Shown here in pieces: positions 42,272 through 51,197 of a stretch of 64,000 bases of DNA. This DNA is from Microbulbifer sp. TB1203 (GTDB lineage Bacteria > Pseudomonadota > Gammaproteobacteria > Pseudomonadales > Cellvibrionaceae). A program made the translations under genes and the position numbers. The DNA is taken from NCBI RefSeq assembly GCF_030997045.1, contig NZ_CP116899.1:4984001-5048000 (forward strand). Direction: 5' to 3'. Numbering within the stretch: the first letter of the stretch is position 1; every line of letters starts with the position of its first letter. Below the pieces are notes generated by a model. It was not told the DNA's origin. It saw only the letters and a list, made by a program, of their open reading frames with translations, and did no database searches.

Positions 42272-43669
42272 ATGGCGCTGTGGAAACCCGACCCGTCGTT
42301 CTATCCCTCGGCCAAAATGGCAATGCAGGCGCCGCCCGAGCGCCACGCCTATGTGGCGGCGCTTAATCCGGACGGTGGAGAAAAACCCGACGCCATCTGT
42401 GTGGTCGACCTGGACCCGGATTCCGCGACCTACAGTCAGGTGGTTGGCGAGCTGGAGTTGCCCTATGTCGGCGACGAACTGCATCATTTCGGCTGGAACG
42501 CCTGTAGTTCGGCACTATGTCCGTTTGCGCCGCATCCGCACCTGGAGCGGCGCTACCTGGTGGTGCCCGGGCTGCGCAGTTCGCGTATCTATATCATCGA
42601 CACCAAGCCGGATCCCCGGCAGCCGCACATTGTAAAAACCCTGGAGCCGGAGGAGGTCATCGGCAAGTCCGGTTACAGCCGTCCGCACACAGTGCACTGC
42701 GGGCCGGACGCGATTTACATCTCCGCCATGGGCTCGGCCAAGGGGGACGAAGGTCCCGGCGGTATTTTCATGCTGGACCATTTCAGCTTCAGTGTTGTCG
42801 GCCCCTGGGAGCTGCACCGCGGCGATCAGGAACTGGCCTACGACTTTTGGTGGCACTTGGCGGAAGATGTGCTGATCAGCAGCGAGTGGGGAAAGCCATC
42901 GCAGTTTGAAAACGGCCTGGTGCCGGAGGATCTGCTGGCGAACAAGTACGGCCACCGCATCCATTTCTGGGACCTGCGTAAAAGACGCCTTGCCCAGAGC
43001 ATCGATATAGGCGCCGAACACCAGATGCTGCTGGAACTGCGCCCGGCCCACGACCCGACCAAGGACTACGGTTTTGCCGGAGTCGTCATCAGTACCGAGG
43101 ATCTGTCCGCATCCGTATGGACCTGGTATCGCGAGGGCGGTGAGTGGAAAATGAAGAAAACCATTTCCATTCCCGCGGTGCCGGCGGATGAGGAACCCCT
43201 GCCCGAAGCGCTGAAGCCGTTCAAGGCGGTGCCGCCGCTGGTGTCGGATATCGATCTCTCCCTCGACGACCGCTTCCTCTACGTGTCCTGCTGGGGCACC
43301 GGTGAGCTGCACCAGTACGATGTGTCCGATCCTTTCAATCCCCGGCTCACGGGTAAGGTGGAGATCGGTGGAATCGTCGCCAGGAAGGGGCACCCCAAAG
43401 CGGACAGGCAATTGCTCGGTGCGCCGCAGATGGTGGAGATCAGCCGCGACGGGCGCCGGGTCTATTTCACCAATTCGCTCTACAGCACCTGGGACGACCA
43501 GTTTTATCCCGACAAGATGACGGGCTGGATGGTCAAGGTGAATGTCGATCCATCTGGAGGGATGGAACTGGATCCCGATTTTTTCATCGACTTCGGGAAA
43601 ACCCGCGTACACCAGGTAAGGCTGGAAGGTGGAGACGCTTCTACCGACTCATACTGTTTCCCTTCCTGA
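42272..43669 (+). CDS. mtoX: Methanethiol oxidase / selenium-binding protein (SBP56 family)
   Basis: 465 aa. Copper-dependent beta-propeller that oxidises methanethiol to formaldehyde, H2S and H2O2. Family parts: YVGDELHHFGWNACSSALCP near the start, SGYSRPHTVHCGPDAIYISA, FWWHLAEDVLISSEWGKP, and the histidine-rich metal region. The formaldehyde produced could feed frmA-frmB, encoded 5 kb away. The C-terminus (STDSYCFPS) overlaps the next gene by 41 bases. No typical Sec signal is visible at the N-terminus. Confidence 0.93.
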   Translation: MALWKPDPSFYPSAKMAMQAPPERHAYVAALNPDGGEKPDAICVVDLDPDSATYSQVVGELELPYVGDELHHFGWNACSSALCPFAPHPHLERRYLVVPGLRSSRIYIIDTKPDPRQPHIVKTLEPEEVIGKSGYSRPHTVHCGPDAIYISAMGSAKGDEGPGGIFMLDHFSFSVVGPWELHRGDQELAYDFWWHLAEDVLISSEWGKPSQFENGLVPEDLLANKYGHRIHFWDLRKRRLAQSIDIGAEHQMLLELRPAHDPTKDYGFAGVVISTEDLSASVWTWYREGGEWKMKKTISIPAVPADEEPLPEALKPFKAVPPLVSDIDLSLDDRFLYVSCWGTGELHQYDVSDPFNPRLTGKVEIGGIVARKGHPKADRQLLGAPQMVEISRDGRRVYFTNSLYSTWDDQFYPDKMTGWMVKVNVDPSGGMELDPDFFIDFGKTRVHQVRLEGGDASTDSYCFPS

Positions 43670-44306
43670 GGGACTCAGCCCCTGGCTGGTCATGATTGCC
43701 CTCGGCGCCTTTCACGGGCTCAACCCGGGAATGGGCTGGCTGTTTGCCCTGTCGCTGGGATTGCAGCAACACAGCGGGCGGGTCATCTGGATATCACTGT
43801 TTCCCATTGCGATCGGACACGCCGCGGCGATTGTCGCCGTAGTGTTGATCGTGCTTGCGGGACTGCAGGTGATCTCATTCCACAGATTGCAGTGGCTAAC
43901 CGCTGTACTGCTGTTGGGATTCGGCATCTACAAACTGTTCAACTACTATCGCCACCCGCGTTGGGTCGGCATGAAGGTGGGGATGCGCGACCTGTTGTTG
44001 TGGTCATTTCTGATGGCTACGGCCCATGGCGCCGGTCTGATGGTCATTCCCGCGCTGCTGGGGGTGGCGGCGGAACAGAAATCCCATCATGCCGGCGGGC
44101 ATCCGGCGATGCCCGAGGGAGGGGCCATGTTGTTGGCGGTGGGTGCCCATACCCTGTCGATGTTGCTGGTGATGGGGGCCGTCGCCTGGATTGTTTACCG
44201 CAAGCTTGGCCTGAGTGTACTGCGGCAAAAGTGGATCAATTTTGATTTGATTTGGGCGGTCGCCCTGCTGGTTGTCGGTGGTGTGGCGCTGTGGATGGCG
44301 ATCTGA
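43629..44306 (+). CDS. Membrane protein coupled to methanethiol oxidase
   Basis: 225 aa with about six transmembrane helices. Motifs GAFHGLNPGMGWLFALSLGL, IAIGHAAAIVAVV and ATAHGAGLMVIPALL put His and polar residues inside the helices, like metal-transport families (RcnA/NicO, HupE style). A His-rich loop (QKSHHAGGH) supports a metal. It overlaps mtoX by 41 bases. It may help copper delivery to MtoX. Function inferred. Confidence 0.75.
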   Translation: METLLPTHTVSLPEGLSPWLVMIALGAFHGLNPGMGWLFALSLGLQQHSGRVIWISLFPIAIGHAAAIVAVVLIVLAGLQVISFHRLQWLTAVLLLGFGIYKLFNYYRHPRWVGMKVGMRDLLLWSFLMATAHGAGLMVIPALLGVAAEQKSHHAGGHPAMPEGGAMLLAVGAHTLSMLLVMGAVAWIVYRKLGLSVLRQKWINFDLIWAVALLVVGGVALWMAI

Positions 44307-44400
44307 ACATGAGGACGAGACTTGAGATCTTCTGCAGCCAGCCAAAAAAATCTCTCCCTGTTGTCACAAAGAATTTTTTTCAGGTGTTTTTAAAAAACTA

Positions 44401-44649
44401 TTGACAGTCTGATGGAGGAGCGTAATATGCGCGCCCTCTCAACGAACAGATTATTTTTGAGCACTGAAATGCCATTGATGCTAGGAAAACCAAATACAGC
44501 GCTTTGCTGCGAATATTTCGCGGCGCAGTGGCCTGTGCGAAAAGATTTCGTTTAGTGCGCTTTCTCTCGGGAAGGCGTTGGCCTTTCCGGAGATGGGAAA
44601 CCCAAGTGGATTCCAAAAGCCCGGAAAGTCAATTTCCGGGCTTTTTTTT
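44401..44649 (+). ncRNA. Candidate small RNA with strong promoter and terminator
   Basis: Near-perfect sigma-70 promoter TTGACA (44401-44406), 16 bp, TAATAT (44423-44428), then a GC-rich discriminator GCGCGCCC of stable-RNA type. About 180 nt later comes the terminator AAGCCCGGAAA...TTTCCGGGCTT plus T8 (44615-44649). Several GGA motifs lie between, so a Csr/Rsm-type decoy is one idea. Alternatively GGAGGAG and ATG at 44427 open a 42-codon frame to 44555, but that overlaps the -10 box and would need an upstream promoter. Confidence 0.6.
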
Positions 44650-44799
44650 GCCCAAAATCCGGAGTGCAACCGTGTGGTGTAACGATCTTTATCCGTACAC
44701 AGAGCCCGCGGGCAGTGATTTTGCCCACTGTGGATTTGTGTTGCCTGTGAGAAGGCAGCTCCCGGTGACAGAAAATCCGTACCGGGAATTTGATAACTA

Positions 44800-44886
44800 T
44801 TTTCTATAGCGCGCTGGGTGACCGGCGCAGGTCGCCGGTTGTGTGGTTTTTCTGAACCCCGTTCGGTGATCCGATCGGGGTTTTTT
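44800..44886 (+). ncRNA. Candidate small RNA ending in a terminator
   Basis: Hairpin ACCGGCGCAGGTCGCCGGT, then terminator AACCCCG..CGG TGAT CCG..CGGGGTT with TTTTTT (44855-44886). A -10-like TATAGC precedes. The start is uncertain; the terminator is good. Confidence 0.45.
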
Positions 44887-45022
44887 GATTTTTGGGCGGG
44901 GAACCGCCCGTTACCGCGTTTATCGACAATCGGCGCGAACAGCGGCACTGGGTCCAACTCCAGGCTGGCGCGGCGGCCCCTGGCTGGCCGTGTACCGATC
45001 GCGGCCGATGCGATAGGCACCT

Positions 45023-45096
45023 TGCTATCTAGCTCAGAGGTAGAGCAGCGAATTTGTATTCGTTGGTCGCGGGTTCGACTCCCGCGATAGCAGCCA
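45023..45096 (+). tRNA. tRNA-like cloverleaf with a defective anticodon loop
   Basis: Acceptor TGCTATC / GATAGCA (7 bp), D-arm GCTC..GAGC, T-arm GCGGG-TTCGACT-CCCGC, variable GGTC and a trailing GCCA. The anticodon arm is GCGAA-TTTGTA-TTCGT: the loop has 6 bases instead of 7, or 8 if the closing pair opens. It resembles a Thr(TGT)-type arm with one base lost. It is unlikely to decode normally. It lies 374 bases before the slipin gene. It may be a tRNA mimic or a decoy; a decayed tRNA is the alternative. Confidence 0.6.
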
Positions 45097-45125
45097 CGTC
45101 GACTCCAAATCGACTCTTCGGGAAG

Positions 45126-45160
45126 GCCGGGAGGCCGGGGTTCGAATCCCCACATGCCTG
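45126..45160 (+). other. Second tRNA-like T-arm fragment
   Basis: CCGGGGTTCGAATCCCCACA is a perfect T-arm, followed by ATGCC, but no matching 5' acceptor or D-arm is found upstream. It stands 30 bases after the first cloverleaf, perhaps as part of one longer structured RNA. 45160-45469 shows GC-rich palindromes (CGCGCAGTTTGCGCGATGCG) and no gene start with an SD. Confidence 0.45.
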
Positions 45161-45469
45161 TCACGCATGCAGAATATCCACCCAGGGGGCCACTGCATCG
45201 CGCGCAGTTTGCGCGATGCGCTGCCCACGACGTCGCCGCCGGCGGGTCTGCCCGCCGCGCGACGCGAGTAAGCCGGAAACACAGCGCGCCAGGAGGCGGT
45301 ACACACAGGAGGTGTGCGATGTGCGACGGCCGATGCCCGAGAGACAGCACCGGGGAGTGCTGTCGTTCGCCCGGTTGGCACAAACCGGCGGCCCCGCCGC
45401 GGGCAGGTGGCTCCCTCTTTATTTTTGCTTTCGGGCTTACCGGAGGCGCGATCTTCAAGGAGAGATGTT

Positions 45470-46618
45470 ATGAAACTTTGGAAGACTATCGATGTAGCGG
45501 ACAACCAGCGCGCGCTGTTATTCCGGCGCGGACGCTACCAGTCGCTGCTGATGCCCGGCCGCCACCGGATCAATTTGTTCGGCGGGAACGTTGCGGTCGA
45601 GCACTACGATGCCACCGAACTGGTGATGTCGCGGCCGAATATCAAATACCTGTTGCGCGAGTACGCATCGCTGGCGGAACACCTGGCCCATTACGAGACC
45701 GGCGACCGGGAGGTGGCGCTGGTGTACCGGGACGGCAAACTGGCGGAACTGCTGGGCCCGGCCAGCGCCCTGACCCTGTGGAAGGGAATCGATGCGATGC
45801 GCGTGGAATCGATCGATATCGATGCCGAGGCGGCAGTCGCTCCCCACCTGGTCGCATTACTGGGCAAGGGATTGCCGATGCGCCTGCTGCGCAAGGCGCA
45901 GGAGCTGCTGCACTACGTGGAGGTTCCCGACCGCCATCTGGGCCTGCTGCAGGTCAACGGCAAGCTGGAAAAGATGCTGGAGCCCGGCAGCTACGCGTTC
46001 TGGAAGCACGGCCGCAACCTGTCGGTGAAGCTGGTGGATCTGCGCCTGCAGGCGATGGAGGTCAATGGCCAGGAAATCCTGACCCGCGATCGGGTTTCCC
46101 TGCGGGTAAACCTGTCCGCCGGCTACCGGGTGGTGGATACGCGCACCGCCGTGGAAACCCTGAGTGACTACAGCGCGCATATCTACCGCGTTTTGCAACT
46201 GGCGTTGCGCGAGGCGGTGGGTACCCGCCCGCTGGATACACTGCTAGAGAACAAGGACGCGCTCAACAGCGAGATCCGCCAGGCGGTTGCCGGGGGCCTG
46301 CAGGCCTCGGGTATCGAGCTGGTCGACGTCGGAGTCAAGGACATCATCCTGCCCGGTGAAATGAAGCTGATCCTGAACCGGGTGGTGGAGGCGGAAAAGG
46401 AGGCGGAGGCCAACCTGATCCGCCGCCGCGAGGAAACCCAGGCGATGCGAGCGCTGCACAACACCGCGAAGATGATGGACAACAATCCGACCCTGGTGCG
46501 GCTGAAAGAACTGGAAGCGCTGGAGCGCGTGACCGGCAAGATCGACCGGATCTCCGTTTACGGTGGCCTGGACGGCCTGATGAACGAACTGGTCAAGTTG
46601 CGCGGTGTGGGATCTTAG
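45470..46618 (+). CDS. Slipin (SPFH/Band-7 family) protein
   Basis: 382 aa from the ATG at 45470 with SD CAAGGAGAG; the longer frame upstream has no SD. Band-7 region ~180-320 (LLQVNGKLEKMLEPGSYAFW, VNGQEILTRDRVSLRVNLSA, GIELVDVGVKDIILPGEMKL), then coiled coil EAEKEAEANLIRRREETQAM. Unlike membrane slipins it lacks an obvious N-terminal transmembrane helix. From memory, slipins of this kind occur in bacterial RNA-repair loci with RtcB, Ro60 and Y-like or tRNA-like RNAs. No rtcB lies in this window, but the tRNA-like RNA upstream fits the theme. Confidence 0.85.
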   Translation: MKLWKTIDVADNQRALLFRRGRYQSLLMPGRHRINLFGGNVAVEHYDATELVMSRPNIKYLLREYASLAEHLAHYETGDREVALVYRDGKLAELLGPASALTLWKGIDAMRVESIDIDAEAAVAPHLVALLGKGLPMRLLRKAQELLHYVEVPDRHLGLLQVNGKLEKMLEPGSYAFWKHGRNLSVKLVDLRLQAMEVNGQEILTRDRVSLRVNLSAGYRVVDTRTAVETLSDYSAHIYRVLQLALREAVGTRPLDTLLENKDALNSEIRQAVAGGLQASGIELVDVGVKDIILPGEMKLILNRVVEAEKEAEANLIRRREETQAMRALHNTAKMMDNNPTLVRLKELEALERVTGKIDRISVYGGLDGLMNELVKLRGVGS

Positions 46619-46621
46619 CGA

Positions 46622-46651
46622 AAGCCACCGGGAAACCGGTGGCTTTTTTTT
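46622..46651 (+). terminator. Terminator after the slipin gene
   Basis: AAGCCACCGGGAAACCGGTG followed by GCTTTTTTTT, a textbook intrinsic terminator starting 4 bases after the stop. Confidence 0.9.
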
Positions 46652-46784
46652 GCCTGGCGTCATATCCCTTTCTTTGACTGATGAAGTGTTAGCGCAAACA
46701 AACTGTCGTGATAACATCCCCGTTCTAGGAATGGAACGAGCCCGCAAGGCTTTTCCCCAGGCTTAAAACAATAAGCAAAACGAA

Positions 46785-48033
46785 ATGGAATATTCACCGC
46801 TATCCCGGGGCTGGGCCCTGCCTCTCGGCTCCCTGTTTTTCATCTGTGCTCTCTACTGGAACGGCCACGGCAGCGACCTGGGGTATTGGACCAGTTGGAT
46901 GCAGCAGATGGCCCAGGGCTACCAACATGCCCAGGCCAATTACCCACCCCTGCTACTGCACTGGTTCTGGCTGCTGGCAAAAATATTCGACTTTGCCGGA
47001 TTTGAATATCCACCGGTTTCCCCCGTATAGCTGAAGTTTTTTGTATTGCTGCCGGTTTTGGTCACACAGCTGTGGCTCTGTCACCGGGTGGAGCGCTCGC
47101 TGTGCGAGAGAAATGTACAGCCGTTGAAGAGTCCGGTGTTTTGGGCTGTGGTGGCGAGTCCGGCGCTGCTGCTGGATGGTCCAGTGTGGGGGCAGGTGGA
47201 TCTTTTGCCCTTCCTGCCCATGTGGCTGTCCCTGGTGTACGCCTTTCGCGCGCGTTTTTTTATTGCCGGTGCCGCATTCGCGTTGGCGCTGCTGTGGAAA
47301 TTCCAGGCCATCGTCATCCTGCCGGTGCTGGCGGGGCTGTTTATGCGACGCTGGCGCCTGCAACATACTGCTGGTATTGCCCCTGGAGGGCGATGCCATC
47401 TGGCGGCAGCTCTCCTGGCTGGTAGTTGTTCTCACCTTGTTTGCCCTGGCAACTCTGGGGCTGGGGCTCCGCCTGCCCACCTCCGTGAAGATACCTCACG
47501 GAGGTGCCATAGCCGCCGCAGTGGTGGGCGGTTTTATGACTGTGCAGGTTTACCAGCTCCACAGCCTCAACCGGGTGGAGTTCGACCGCCTGGGGCGTGT
47601 CTACCTCAGCGATATCAAGGAGTCGTACTTCCACCAGGACTGGGGGCGTTTGAGCCGCGACGCCAGCGTCAATAACGATCCGCTGAACATCTACGGCCGG
47701 AATTTTGACAAGGGGCTCGGGGTACACGCCTTCTCGAAAGTAGCCTACCGCATTCCGGAGGGGGCAAACTTCTTCCACAGCTACTACGGGCTGGACCGCG
47801 CCGGCGAGAGCGGCAGTGTGCGCTTCAGTGTCCTTCTGGACGACCGCACCGTCTGGTCCAGTGGCGCCGTCGGCTGGCAGCCCCCGCGGCAGGTGCTGCT
47901 GCCGCTGCGCGGAGCACGCGAGATAGCACTGCAGGTGGACGGCCTGGGCAGTATCACTTCGGATCACGCGAATTGGGCGGAAGCGGGGCTCTGGCAGACG
48001 GCGCCCGGGGGCAGAATCCTGGCTCGCCAATAG
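46785..48033 (+). pseudogene. Decayed membrane glycosyltransferase with NPCBM-like C-terminal domain
   Basis: The N-terminal part (MEYSPLSRGWALPLGSLFFI, YWTSWMQQMAQGYQHAQANY) is a multi-spanning GT-C type. It has an in-frame TAG at 47028-47030, after which the same frame goes on (LKFFVLLPVLVTQLWLCHRV, WGQVDLLPFLPMWLSLVYAF, WKFQAIVILPVLAG). Near 47364 the frame breaks, probably with an internal deletion, and resumes with LEGDAIWRQLSWLVVVL. The end (NNDPLNIYGRNFDKGLGVHA, NFFHSYYGLDRAGESGSVRF) is an NPCBM-like carbohydrate-binding domain. At least two lesions, so a pseudogene. Confidence 0.82.
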
Positions 48034-48163
48034 GTGGGATTGGGCCCCAGACGGAATTTGCGCTGGAAACATTGGCCTGACCAGTGCAATAATGTTGCCT
48101 GACAATACCGTGCCCCCTGCGGCGCAGCGATAAACCCCGCGAGAAGAGATAAGAACCCGAACC

Positions 48164-49351
48164 ATGAAAACGTACAGGCTTCTGTCGGTCGGATTACTGG
48201 TGCTGGCAACCGTCGCCTGCAATGCGAAAACCCCGGACGAACGTCGGCCCGCCGAAACCATGGCCGACTATCGGGAACTGTCCCGGCAGCTGCGCGAGAT
48301 GGACCAGCAGCAGATGGCATCAGAATTGCGCCGCGCCGGGCTGCAGAAGCCGGCAGCGGCCATTAAGGCCAAGTACTTCGGCTTCGACCCGAAGCAGAAG
48401 GTGGACTTCTACCGCACCGCAGAGGGGCGGCGCATTGCGGATATCGTGCTCAGCTACCAGACCCCGTCCGGCGGCTGGTCCAAGCGCACCGATATGAGCA
48501 CCGAGCCGCGCAGGCCGGGCCAGGCCTACGGCACCGAGAAGAACTATATTCCCACCTTCGACAACAATGCCACCAGCACCCAGTTCTGGGTGATGGCCAG
48601 CGCCTTCAAAGCGACCGGAGACGAGCGCTACGCGAAAGCCGCCGAGCGGGCGCTGCAATTGATACTGCTGGCGCAATACCCCAGCGGCGGCTGGCCCCAG
48701 TCCTTTCCACTGCGGGGCAAGTACCACGACCTGATCACCTTCAACGACAAGGTGGTGTGCGACCTGCTGAAAATCGTCAGCGCCGCCGCGCGGGGGGAGG
48801 AGGGGCTGGACTTCCTGCCCGCGCCCCTGCGGGAGCGCGCCGCGGACAGCCTGCAGCGGGGCCTGCAGATGATCGTGGACGCCCAGGTTGTCAGCGATGG
48901 CCGCGCCACCATCTGGGGCGCCCAGCTTGATCCGCAGACACTGGCACCCGCGGCCGCCCGGGCCTTCGAGCCGGTGGCCCTGTCGACCGCGGAGAGCGCG
49001 GAGCTGGTGCTATTTCTGATGGAGCTGAAAGAACCGACCGACGATGTCAGGAAGGTCATAGAGAGCGCGCACCAGTGGTTCGCGGAAAACCAGATTCTCG
49101 GTTACCGCTGGGAAAAGGGGCAGCACGACTACCGGGAGCTGGTGCCGGATGCGGATGCCAACCCCCTGTGGGCGCGCTTTTACGAACCCGGCGGCGACAA
49201 CAGGCCGGTGTTCGGCGATCGCGACGGCAAGGTGTATTACGATGTCCGGGAGCTGTCCCTGGAGCGCAATCTGGGCTACGGCTGGTACACCAAACACCCG
49301 CACAAGGTGTTGAAAAAATTTGCCAAATGGCGGCAGCGGCATAGCGGTTAG
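48164..49351 (+). CDS. Pectate lyase, family PL10, lipoprotein
   Basis: 395 aa. Lipoprotein signal with lipobox TVAC (MKTYRLLSVGLLVLATVAC). PL10 alpha/alpha-barrel signatures: SYQTPSGGWSKRTDM, YIPTFDNNATSTQFWVMASA, LAQYPSGGWPQSFPLRGKYH, ITFNDKVVCDLLK, and ARFYEPGGDNRPVFGDRDGK near the end. It cleaves polygalacturonate by beta-elimination at the cell surface, using Ca2+. It suggests use of algal or plant pectin. Confidence 0.93.
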   Translation: MKTYRLLSVGLLVLATVACNAKTPDERRPAETMADYRELSRQLREMDQQQMASELRRAGLQKPAAAIKAKYFGFDPKQKVDFYRTAEGRRIADIVLSYQTPSGGWSKRTDMSTEPRRPGQAYGTEKNYIPTFDNNATSTQFWVMASAFKATGDERYAKAAERALQLILLAQYPSGGWPQSFPLRGKYHDLITFNDKVVCDLLKIVSAAARGEEGLDFLPAPLRERAADSLQRGLQMIVDAQVVSDGRATIWGAQLDPQTLAPAAARAFEPVALSTAESAELVLFLMELKEPTDDVRKVIESAHQWFAENQILGYRWEKGQHDYRELVPDADANPLWARFYEPGGDNRPVFGDRDGKVYYDVRELSLERNLGYGWYTKHPHKVLKKFAKWRQRHSG

Positions 49352-49389
49352 TCGCGGTTTATTACCTCTTGTGACCTCTATATCGTCAA

Positions 49390-49481
49390 TGTAGGAGCGG
49401 CGGGGCGGCCATCCGCCCATGGCCGCGATTGAATTTCGGGAAGGCCCCAGCATCAATCGCGGCCATGGGCCGCTCCTACAA
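49390..49481. repeat. Inverted REP pair (class 1)
   Basis: GTAGGAGCGGCGGGGCGGCC, then CCCATGGCCGCGATTGAATT, facing ATCGCGGCCATGGGCCGCTC CTACA with an extra GGGGCGGCCATC insertion in the left arm. It lies between convergent genes and may act as terminator. Confidence 0.8.
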
Positions 49482-49490
49482 AAGAAGGGT

Positions 49491-50093
49491 TTATTCCCGC
49501 AACCTGGTCGCGACAAAACTGTCGCGACTCTCCAGCTTGTCCGAAAGCTCCGCCAGTCGCGGATGCCCGCTGCGCCAGTCGATCTCCGGGTGGCGGAAAT
49601 CCGCATAAGCCAGCGCGCAGGCCAGATTGATATGGGCCAGAGTCAGTTGCTCTGGCAGTAGATCGAGATGTTCCGCCAGGTAATCGAGAGTGCGCGCGGT
49701 GGCGGCCTGGTACCGCTGCCACCAGAAGTCGGATTTCAGCCCCTGTTGGTCCCGCCCTTTTTCCACCCGCAACAGCACCAACGTATCGATCAGGCCGGAA
49801 CAGACGGAGTAGAAAGTTTTCAGTTCCCAGTCCTTCTCCATCGGCTGTCCCAGCCGGCCGTCTCCCAGTTCCCTATCGAGATAAGCGCAGATCACCTCGC
49901 TGTCCATAATCGGCCGGCCGCTGTCCGCGATCAGGCAGGGCACTTTGCCCAGCGGGTTGCTGGCAATAAATTCGCCGGCGTTGTCGAAGGGATGGGATAC
50001 CTCTTCGCGCAGTTTTTCTTCCAGGCCGTGCTCGCGCAGTGCGATACGAGCGCTGCGGGCGTAGGGGGAGGCGTGGGTGAAGTAGAGTTTCAT
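49491..50093 (-). CDS. Glutathione S-transferase
   Basis: 200 aa. Thioredoxin-like N-terminal domain (MKLYFTHASPYARSARIALR, NPLGKVPCLI, DSEVICAYLDREL) and all-helical C-terminal domain (LTLAHINLACALAYADFRHP). A Ser/Tyr near position 9-11 would activate glutathione. Divergent from a second GST; the starts are 175 bases apart. Confidence 0.92.
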   Translation of the reverse strand: MKLYFTHASPYARSARIALREHGLEEKLREEVSHPFDNAGEFIASNPLGKVPCLIADSGRPIMDSEVICAYLDRELGDGRLGQPMEKDWELKTFYSVCSGLIDTLVLLRVEKGRDQQGLKSDFWWQRYQAATARTLDYLAEHLDLLPEQLTLAHINLACALAYADFRHPEIDWRSGHPRLAELSDKLESRDSFVATRLRE

Positions 50094-50268
50094 CGAAGAC
50101 CCCTGTTGCAGGATGTGAGCACAGTGTGCTGAACCGCGCCGTCGTTGTCGACAGCGGGATGGGTTTTTGCGACGGGTTGCCCGTCGCGCAGCTATTACCG
50201 GTAATAGTCCGCATGTTTTACTGGTGCCTGCTGTTAGCATCAGCAATTCATCAATGGAGGAAAGCCCA

Positions 50269-50892
50269 ATGACCAAGGAACTCGTTCTTTACACCAACCC
50301 CCAGTCCCGTGGCCGCATCGCGCGCTGGATGCTGGAAGAAGCGGGGGTGCCCTACAGCACGGAAATACTGGAGTACGGCGGCAGCATGAAATCACCGGAG
50401 TATCTGGCCATTAACCCCATGGGCAAGGTGCCCGCTATTCGCCACGGGGACCAGGTGGTAACCGAGGGGGCTGCTATCTGCGCCTACCTGGCGGAAACTT
50501 TCCCCGAGGCAGGCCTGGCGCCGCGGCCGGAGGAGCGCGCCAGTTATTACCGCTGGCTGTTTTTTGTCGCCGGTCCCATGGAAGCCGCGATCACCGACCT
50601 CAAGGTATTCGGTGTGGAGCCTGAGCCGGAAAAGCAGATGATGGCGGGCTATGGCAGCTACGCCGCCGTGGTCGACAACCTGAGCCACTGGTTCAAGACC
50701 AACGCCTATGTGACCGGCGAACGCTTTACCGCAGCGGACGTGTATGTGGGGGCGCAGGTCAACTGGGGGATCAGTTTCGGCACCCTGGAGAAGCGCCCGG
50801 AGCTAGTCGACTACGCCGCCCGCGCCGCCGACCGCGATGCCTTCCGCCGCGCCACGGAAATGGACGAGGCGCTGGTGAAGGAAAAGGCGTAA
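50269..50892 (+). CDS. Glutathione S-transferase
   Basis: 207 aa. It begins MTKELVLYTNPQSRGRIARW; NPMGKVPAIRHGDQVVTEGA is the glutathione-binding stretch, and GERFTAADVYVGAQVNWGI lies in the C-terminal helical domain. SD GGAGGAAA before the ATG. Substrate unknown. Confidence 0.93.
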   Translation: MTKELVLYTNPQSRGRIARWMLEEAGVPYSTEILEYGGSMKSPEYLAINPMGKVPAIRHGDQVVTEGAAICAYLAETFPEAGLAPRPEERASYYRWLFFVAGPMEAAITDLKVFGVEPEPEKQMMAGYGSYAAVVDNLSHWFKTNAYVTGERFTAADVYVGAQVNWGISFGTLEKRPELVDYAARAADRDAFRRATEMDEALVKEKA

Positions 50893-50914
50893 CGCCTTTT
50901 TACCTCTGCCCCTG

Positions 50915-51102
50915 TAAGAGCCTGTTTAGAATCTCGCGAAGAACTCTCCAGGTCGGGAGGGGTGCCTCTTTTCGGGACCGTATGAGGCAGGGATGCCGAT
51001 TACGAGCGTACAGGGATGTATTCACAGCGTGTCCCGGAAAGAGGCACCCCTCCCGACCCCGCGCTGGACGTGCAGCACCGTAGATCGCAAACAGGCTCTA
51101 AG
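50915..51102. repeat. 190-bp inverted-repeat element
   Basis: Outer arms TAAGAGCCTGTTT / AAACAGGCTCTA. Inner arms GGTCGGGAGGGGTGCCTCTT and its complement GAGGCACCCCTCCCGACC. The centre GTACAGGGATGTATTCACAG separates them. It has MITE-like form but no coding capacity. A single REP half follows at 51131-51158. Confidence 0.75.
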
Positions 51103-51130
51103 AGTGGCTGCCGGCGACGGGCTGCGAACC

Positions 51131-51158
51131 CGTTCGCGGCCAGCGGCCGCTCCTACAG
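51131..51158. repeat. REP class 1, single
   Basis: TTCGCGGCCAGCGGCCGCTC followed by CTACAG. Confidence 0.7.
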
Positions 51159-51197
51159 CGGTGCTGAGCCGGCCCAGGGGCGGGCAGAACCTGTCTC

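Noticed and set aside
45023..45096. Ordinary functional tRNA-Thr
   Set aside because: The anticodon loop has 6 bases (or 8), and the neighbours are a slipin gene and other RNAs, not a tRNA cluster.
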